A stretch of 10,151 bases of DNA from Dehalococcoidia bacterium (GTDB lineage: Bacteria; Chloroflexota; Dehalococcoidia; GIF9; AB-539-J10), in assembly GCA_030603485.1 (NCBI GenBank), contig JAUVXS010000058.1, positions 1-10,151 on the forward strand. Direction: 5' to 3'. Below, one piece after another: positions 6,402 through 10,151 of this stretch. Position 1 is the stretch's first letter, and the number at the start of each line of letters is the position of its first letter. The notes beneath the pieces are model-generated. The model searched no databases, was not told the DNA's origin, and was given only the letters and a program-made list of their open reading frames with translations. The translations under genes and the position numbers were made by a program.

Positions 6402-6602
6402 ATGACCAGGAGAATTTGCAAATGGTATCCAGTTTGCCCGATAAAAAGGTTCTACGAAGAAGGCAAACTGGAAAAGATTTGGGTGGAAAAATATTGCTGG
6501 AACAATAATGAGAAATGCGCTAGATATCAGTTGGAGGAGAGAGGAGAGCCACACCCGGATAACTTATTGCCCAACGGAGAAGTTAGAAAAGAATTGAAAT
6601 AG
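6402..6602 (+). CDS. Small four-cysteine protein, putative metal or Fe-S binder
   Basis: A 66-residue basic protein with exactly four cysteines: Cys6, Cys12, Cys32 and Cys39 (C-x5-C-x19-C-x6-C), including CPIKRFYEEG and YCW...CARY. The end DNLLPNGE is a motif I recall in small conserved proteins of anaerobic bacteria and methanogens, some of which carry an unsupported uracil-DNA-glycosylase label. Four cysteines suggest a zinc or iron-sulfur site, but no enzyme domain fits in this length. ATG 6402 follows GAGGAG (6383-6388) at a rather long 13 bases. It is 53 bases after the MBL-fold gene and is probably the last gene of that operon. Confidence 0.75.
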   Translation: MTRRICKWYPVCPIKRFYEEGKLEKIWVEKYCWNNNEKCARYQLEERGEPHPDNLLPNGEVRKELK

Positions 6603-6666
6603 GTGCTTGATAAACCAGTCAGCAATCCTATCCCTGTGCCAATCGTATAGCCAACACTCACGTAAG

Positions 6667-7113
6667 CTACAGTTCCTCCTCTGGTATGATTCTTAGCCCG
6701 TTTCTTTTTAATAATGCGGTTGTAACCCCATCACCACCTATCAATCTGCCAGAGAATGAGCCATCATATATCTGTCCGCAGCCACACGATGGGCTTCCGG
6801 ACTTAGCTATAAATTCCTTGATATTAAGTTGCCAGGCAATCTTTAAGGTCTCTTCCGCTCCTTTAATAAATTCCCTGGTAACATCCTTCCCATCTCTATT
6901 CATAATCTTACATTTGCCGTTGAGGACATCCTCACCTGTACCACCCTGAATTTCTTGAGGTGCTCTGGGAGTCGACAGCCCTCCCAATTGCTCAGGACAG
7001 ACAGGGATCAAAGTCTCAACCTTTGAAAGTTCAAGGGCGCGGTCATTTTTATATTTGTCATCACCACTCCAATTACACCTTATGCCTAATAGACAAGCGC
7101 TGACAAATTTCAT
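6667..7113 (-). CDS. DUF523 family protein (thiouracil desulfurase TudS-like)
   Basis: A full-length 148-residue DUF523 protein. Diagnostic motifs are CLLGIRCNWSG (7-17), PVCPEQLGGLSTPR (37-50) and SGSPSCGCG (105-113). In the characterised member TudS, three cysteines of such motifs hold a [4Fe-4S] cluster and the protein removes sulfur from 2-thiouracil; the equivalents here are Cys7, Cys39 and Cys110, with Glu41 in the active-site region. Whether this copy acts on thiouracil is inference. ATG 7113 overlaps the stop of the upstream UPF0282 gene by ATGA, indicating translational coupling. Confidence 0.88.
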   Translation of the reverse strand: MKFVSACLLGIRCNWSGDDKYKNDRALELSKVETLIPVCPEQLGGLSTPRAPQEIQGGTGEDVLNGKCKIMNRDGKDVTREFIKGAEETLKIAWQLNIKEFIAKSGSPSCGCGQIYDGSFSGRLIGGDGVTTALLKRNGLRIIPEEEL

Positions 7114-8051
7114 CTCGTCCGAACCCGTGTCACCTTATCAGACCACTCAGAGACTACATCAACCTCACCGCGAGCGTAGGCTTGGTGCCAGCCCTCAGGC
7201 ACCGGTAGCCTCTTGTACCAAAGGACTCGTTCAGCCTCGAGCAGATTGCGGCGAAGTCCCATAAAGTCAGCAGCACAAATCACTTTACGCCCGGCAAGAG
7301 AAGAGACATGGTTCAACCACTGCTCTCCCTTCTTGGAGCGCATCAGGTGATGGTCAAGAATCAGGGTATCAACCCTTTTAGCCAAGCGCAAGGTCCTGTG
7401 TAAGGTGTCTTCCTGCTCCTCCAAAGTTAAACTTGGCAAGTAGATGGGTGGGCCAGAGGCAAGGACTATGTTTGGCTGCCAGGCAATAATCTGCTTAATT
7501 GCCTTGTCATCAAGCATCTGAATGTCTGAAGCATGCACAAATACCTCACCATCCTCTTCGACCTGGGTCATCATCACGCTGCCCCCACGGCTATCTCGCT
7601 CACCGTGGGGGACAGGAAACGAAAAGGTCAATGGCCCGTCTTTCATTCCTTCAGCATTTGGTAGTATCCGGCCAAGGCTTTCAGCTAGAGCCTTCGCTCG
7701 GTGAGCCTGATTATATGAAATGTCTTTCGTCCCTTTAGCCCAGAAGTGGGGGCGCTGGCATAACTTGACTACTTGTTTTACGGAAAGCTGGTAGGGATTG
7801 GCATCAACCAGTGGGTGGTGGTCTCCGTGATAGTGGCTAATCACAACATCAGTGGCATCTTTTAATGCGTCTGCGATGAGGCCTTTAGTTCTTTCAGAAG
7901 CTATCACTTGCACTGGGTGTGGCAATAAGCCGTGCCGCCTGAATCCCAGGGCCACCCCAGGGTCAATAACCACCTTGCGGTCTTCGGTCCTAACCACGCA
8001 GCATAGGCTACGAACCCCTAAAGATTCCGCACCAATTATTTCTATTTGCAT
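7110..8051 (-). CDS. UPF0282-family metallo-beta-lactamase-fold hydrolase
   Basis: A 313-residue MBL-fold protein matching UPF0282/COG2248, a family best known from archaea and some anaerobic bacteria. Visible: strand DRKVVIDPG (24-32), HYHGDH (73-78) as the HxHxDH metal motif, PHG (148-150), HASDI (173-177) with the metal-bridging aspartate, and DHHLM (233-237) providing the last histidine. Length is normal for the family and the substrate is unknown. ATG 8051 has no strong Shine-Dalgarno, but a promoter-like pair lies upstream on the minus strand. The stop overlaps the DUF523 start by four bases, so both proteins are probably made in a fixed ratio. Confidence 0.88.
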   Translation of the reverse strand: MQIEIIGAESLGVRSLCCVVRTEDRKVVIDPGVALGFRRHGLLPHPVQVIASERTKGLIADALKDATDVVISHYHGDHHPLVDANPYQLSVKQVVKLCQRPHFWAKGTKDISYNQAHRAKALAESLGRILPNAEGMKDGPLTFSFPVPHGERDSRGGSVMMTQVEEDGEVFVHASDIQMLDDKAIKQIIAWQPNIVLASGPPIYLPSLTLEEQEDTLHRTLRLAKRVDTLILDHHLMRSKKGEQWLNHVSSLAGRKVICAADFMGLRRNLLEAERVLWYKRLPVPEGWHQAYARGEVDVVSEWSDKVTRVRTR

Positions 8052-8077
8052 TGTAAGTCTTTTTTAACTTCACAGCT

Positions 8078-8106
8078 ATATTAGCACCAGTCAGTAGTGA
8101 AGGCAA
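8078..8106 (-). promoter_or_regulatory. Putative promoter of the UPF0282-DUF523 operon
   Basis: On the minus strand, -35 TTGCCT (8106-8101) and -10 TAATAT (8083-8078) are 17 bases apart, 27 bases before ATG 8051. The match is fair, not perfect. It lies in the 100-base gap shared with the divergent zinc-ribbon gene, for which GATAAT (8140-8145) is a possible -10. Confidence 0.45.
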
Positions 8107-8151
8107 AGCTACTTTGTTTTTAACCCATATAGAAAATGTGATAATCTGGGC

Positions 8152-8391
8152 ATGGTCAAACCAACGAAGGCTTATAAAAGGATGATAACCATAAAATGTT
8201 CCAAGTGTAAGCGTAAGTTGTTTAGATATTTGAAGATCGGAAAAGGGCAACTGCTACACTGCTGGAAAGGCCGGATAGTTAAGGATTATAGTGTCCGTGA
8301 TGGAAACGAAGTTAAATGTCCGTGCGGTAATTTAGTTGGTATTGATGAGGGGAAGTGGATAAAAATGAAGCAGCACTCCTTTATCTATTGA
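8152..8391 (+). CDS. Small zinc-ribbon protein
   Basis: A 79-residue basic protein with CSKC (16-19), a single Cys37 and CPCGN (56-60): two cysteine pairs about 37 residues apart, a zinc-ribbon arrangement. Between them are lysine-rich strands. I cannot name the family or a function; nucleic-acid binding would be the usual guess. ATG 8152 has no Shine-Dalgarno, and GATAAT (8140-8145) lies so close that the message would be nearly leaderless. ATG 8182, which gives a protein starting MITIKCSKC, is a good alternative. It is divergent from the UPF0282 gene. Confidence 0.65.
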   Translation: MVKPTKAYKRMITIKCSKCKRKLFRYLKIGKGQLLHCWKGRIVKDYSVRDGNEVKCPCGNLVGIDEGKWIKMKQHSFIY

Positions 8392-8520
8392 AAGATAGGG
8401 GGGAGATATAGATATTCCGACGACACTGATAAGTGCTTGTCTACGCTTTGACAGGAGGTAAAGCCTACTAGCTAGTGCACAAATTGGCTGATTGTTAAAC
8501 ACGTCATAGTGTTCGGCATC

Positions 8521-8549
8521 TTGACAATGGCAGATTAGCAGATTAGAGT
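8521..8549 (+). promoter_or_regulatory. Sigma70-type promoter of the 92-residue gene
   Basis: A perfect -35 TTGACA (8521-8526) is followed after 17 bases by TAGAGT (8544-8549), a moderate -10. An 8-base tandem duplication GCAGATTA (8530-8545) fills the spacer and overlaps the -10. The leader would be about 50 bases. Confidence 0.5.
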
Positions 8550-8605
8550 ATCAACCGATAGCTTGTGCCAATGTCAGGGACGACATACAAATTTGGGGGC
8601 AAGAA

Positions 8606-8884
8606 ATGAAAGACGAAACTGTGGGGTATAAAGGTGATAGCTATCTGGTTGACATTATTCCTCCTGCGAGGACAGCACCTTACCCAATGATATACATTTG
8701 CCCAAGAAAGAAAAATAGGCCTAAGGGCAGACTGGGACTGGATTCAGAAAGGGAAATCTTTCTTAAGGTTTCTGCCGAGAGTTTCGACAGCCCCAATATA
8801 GAAGAAACTGCCCGGCAAATCGGAAAAGTCATATTAGAGGATAGCGGCATAATCAAAGAATATAGGAATCTCAGAAGGCAGTGA
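8606..8884 (+). CDS. 92-residue hypothetical protein
   Basis: I do not recognise this family. The protein is soluble and mixed alpha/beta by eye: a strand SYLVDIIPP (12-20), another at MIYICPR (28-34), a basic stretch RKKNRPKGR (34-42), a strand EIFLKVS (50-56), then a long helix about 64-90 ending in basic residues. It has one cysteine and no membrane segment. The start is well supported: GGGGG (8595-8599) is 6 bases before ATG, and a TTGACA promoter lies upstream. It appears to be a single-gene unit. Confidence 0.65.
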   Translation: MKDETVGYKGDSYLVDIIPPARTAPYPMIYICPRKKNRPKGRLGLDSEREIFLKVSAESFDSPNIEETARQIGKVILEDSGIIKEYRNLRRQ

Positions 8885-9186
8885 TCCGTTTGGCTAGTTA
8901 TCTCTTCCGAGCTATCTCAACAAGGATTCTTAATCTCCAGAGGCGGGCCAATTTTCGGAGGTAATAGAGGGTCAAATTTCAAAGGGAATTAACAATATCT
9001 TAGCATTATCAGCGAGTTATCCAAGGCATATTTATAATTAAATACTTCGGTTGGTGTATAATCGAAGCAATATTACATCAAAAAAGCATCGTGTTATCCC
9101 TACGGAATTACGCGATGTGGAAATCATTTTAAGCCGGGGCCTTACCACCAGCATCCCTTAAGAAATGGTCATTGAAGCATTTAATA
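8885..9186. other. Intergenic region before the YgjP-like gene
   Basis: About 300 bases without a convincing gene on either strand. It contains GGAGG (8958-8962) not followed by a usable long frame, and near the right side the promoter-like element at 9039-9062. The stretch 9085-9165 has no open frame longer than a few codons after its start codons. Confidence 0.4.
9039..9062 (+). promoter_or_regulatory. Promoter-like element, copy A, before the YgjP-like gene
   Basis: TAAAT, then TTCGG (9046-9050) and GTGTATAAT ending in a perfect TATAAT (9057-9062). No TTGACA-like -35 is present at 17 bases. The same arrangement occurs at 9764-9789 before the DUF2779 gene, which supports a function. From here the leader to ATG 9187 would be about 117 bases. 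Confidence 0.45.
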
Positions 9187-9756
9187 ATGGTTAATAGTAT
9201 AACTGTAGAGATGAATGGTGTAGGAACGGTTCTGTTTGAACGCAGCAAGCGAGCTAGACGTGTGATTATCTCCATAAAGCCGTTCAAGGGAGTTCGGGTA
9301 GCTGTTCCTTATAGAGTGTCTTTCAATAAAGCGGAAGAGTTTGCCCATAGCAAGATAGACTGGACAAAGAGGCAGCTTGAAAAGATGAAGCAATATGAAC
9401 GAGAATTCAATTTCACCTCAGGTGTTAATAATAATATAGATAAAACACAAGCAAAAAGCATGCTTACTGGAAGGCTCAAGTATCTTATGGGAAAACATGG
9501 ATATACTTACAACAGAGTATTTATTCGAAATCAAAGGACGAGATGGGGTAGTTGCTCTCACAAGAACAACATCAGCTTGAATATGAAGCTTGTCCTCCTT
9601 CCCGAAGAATTGATGGACTATGTTATTCTGCATGAGCTAGTTCATACTCATAGAAAAGACCATAGTAAAGCTTTCTGGGCAGAGATGGATAAGCTCGTGG
9701 GAGATGGTAAGAAAATATCCTCAAGACTGAGGAAATACGGAATAGGTTTATATTAA
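9187..9756 (+). CDS. YgjP-like (DUF45/M48-related) metallopeptidase
   Basis: A 189-residue zincin of the YgjP-like family (PF01863, COG1451). The C-terminal catalytic part is intact: RTRWGSCS (117-124), the zinc motif HELVH (149-153) with Glu150 as catalytic base, and His159 in KDHSKAFW (157-164) as third ligand. The N-terminal half has the usual strand pattern (RRVIISIKPFKGVRVAVP, 24-41). It is shorter than many family members (about 230). Homologues are often found near type I restriction genes, but the substrate is not known. ATG 9187 is preferred; TTG 9172 is a possible earlier start, and neither has a good Shine-Dalgarno. The next gene starts 64 bases downstream. Confidence 0.88.
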   Translation: MVNSITVEMNGVGTVLFERSKRARRVIISIKPFKGVRVAVPYRVSFNKAEEFAHSKIDWTKRQLEKMKQYEREFNFTSGVNNNIDKTQAKSMLTGRLKYLMGKHGYTYNRVFIRNQRTRWGSCSHKNNISLNMKLVLLPEELMDYVILHELVHTHRKDHSKAFWAEMDKLVGDGKKISSRLRKYGIGLY

Positions 9757-9763
9757 TTACCAG

Positions 9764-9789
9764 TAAATTATTCGGCTGTTGTGTATAAT
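9764..9789 (+). promoter_or_regulatory. Promoter-like element, copy B, before the DUF2779 gene
   Basis: TAAAT, TTCGG (9771-9775) and GTGTATAAT with TATAAT at 9784-9789, matching copy A (9039-9062) except for a two-base insertion and a few changes. It lies directly after the YgjP stop and 31 bases before ATG 9821, so the DUF2779 gene likely has its own start of transcription. Confidence 0.5.
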
Positions 9790-9820
9790 TCGGTTAAATA
9801 AGAGGTTTTCTGGTATTGCT

Positions 9821-10151
9821 ATGAAATTACTCTCAAAAACCAAATATCTGAACGGTCTCCAGTGCCCGAGATTGATCTGGATCGAGATACACGAACCGGA
9901 AAAAATACCCGAGACTGATCCAGTCACCCAGTACATCTTCGACCAGGGTCATCTTGTTGGTGAGCTGGCCAAGAAGCTGTTCCCTGAAGGTATTGATATT
10001 TCCACTGAGGATTTCATGGGAAATATCTCCAGTACAACGGATCTTCTAAAGACTAGGAAACCACTGTTTGAGGCTGGGATACTTGCCGGGAACCTTTACT
10101 CCAGGGTGGACATTCTCTGTCCAGCCAGTGAGGATGAGTGGGACATCGTTG
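9821..10151 (+). CDS. DUF2779-domain protein, PD-(D/E)XK nuclease-like (N-terminal part, cut by window edge)
   Basis: The first 110 codons are open to the window end. The start LSKTKYLNGLQCPRLIW (4-20) has the K..L..C.R..W pattern seen in DUF2779 proteins and in Cas4/RecB-type Fe-S nucleases, where the cysteine is a cluster ligand (Cys15 here). PLFEAG (81-86) and RVDIL (95-99) follow, Asp97 being the expected metal-binding aspartate of the PD-(D/E)XK core; the matching E-x-K strand should lie just beyond the window. Family members are usually several hundred residues. Start: ATG 9821, with AGAGG (9801-9805) at a long 15 bases. Function of the family is not established; a nuclease role is inference. 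Confidence 0.8.
   Translation, partial: MKLLSKTKYLNGLQCPRLIWIEIHEPEKIPETDPVTQYIFDQGHLVGELAKKLFPEGIDISTEDFMGNISSTTDLLKTRKPLFEAGILAGNLYSRVDILCPASEDEWDIV

Noticed and set aside
6068..6554. Minus-strand open frames of 94 and 117 codons
   Set aside because: They are antisense to the MBL-fold and four-cysteine genes, whose motifs are clear.
7499..8250. Open frames on both strands overlapping the UPF0282 gene and the divergent gap
   Set aside because: They shadow well-supported genes and lack start signals or motifs.
8448..8470. TTGACA followed by AGGAGGTAA, suggesting another small gene
   Set aside because: There is no -10 at the right distance, and the only start codon after the AGGAGG gives a frame of seven codons.
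1..10151. CRISPR arrays, tRNA or rRNA genes, insertion sequences
   Set aside because: No regularly spaced repeats, no cloverleaf or rRNA-like stretch and no transposase or terminal inverted repeats were seen by eye.

Overview
The window reads as a gene-dense piece of a bacterial chromosome. Shine-Dalgarno sites and -35/-10 promoters of the housekeeping sigma type are visible, and base composition is moderate. The mix of families (UPF0282 and COG1237 metallo-beta-lactamase folds, a DUF523 protein, a small four-cysteine protein, a YgjP-type metalloprotease and a DUF2779 protein) is one I associate with anaerobic, sediment-type bacteria such as Dehalococcoidia (Chloroflexota), and partly with methanogens. 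This placement is an inference and is not proved by any marker gene here.

Layout. Positions 41-2603 (minus strand) hold a two-gene operon: a 71-residue protein of unknown function, then an overlapping SMC/Rad50-like ATPase with a zinc-hook CxxC, an extra C-terminal helical domain and a terminal zinc ribbon. Its promoter is near consensus and its -10 box lies inside an inverted repeat. Positions 2862-3782 (minus) encode a multi-pass membrane protein with an HELGH zinc-protease motif. From 3783 to 4148 there is no gene, but there is a strong hairpin, a very good plus-strand promoter and a structured leader. Positions 4149-4911 (plus) hold small genes: a 77-residue unknown, a 72-residue winged-helix protein with a near-perfect palindrome just before its start, and a doubtful 76-residue ORF.

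Positions 4978-6602 (plus) look like an operon of an aspartate/glutamate-racemase family enzyme, a metallo-beta-lactamase-fold protein whose natural start codon reads ACG, and a 66-residue four-cysteine protein. Convergent to it, positions 6667-8051 (minus) encode a UPF0282 metallo-beta-lactamase-fold protein translationally coupled (ATGA) to a DUF523 (thiouracil-desulfurase-like) protein. Divergent from these, 8152-8391 encodes a zinc-ribbon protein, followed by a 92-residue unknown at 8606-8884. The right end has a YgjP-like metallopeptidase (9187-9756) and the start of a DUF2779 (PD-(D/E)XK-like) protein cut by the window edge. These last two genes share a similar promoter-like element.

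The best candidate for an undescribed system is the left-edge operon: a tiny protein plus an SMC-like ATPase with an HEPN-like tail, which has the architecture of a defence ATPase. The sequence alone does not prove this, and what lies downstream of position 41 is outside the window.
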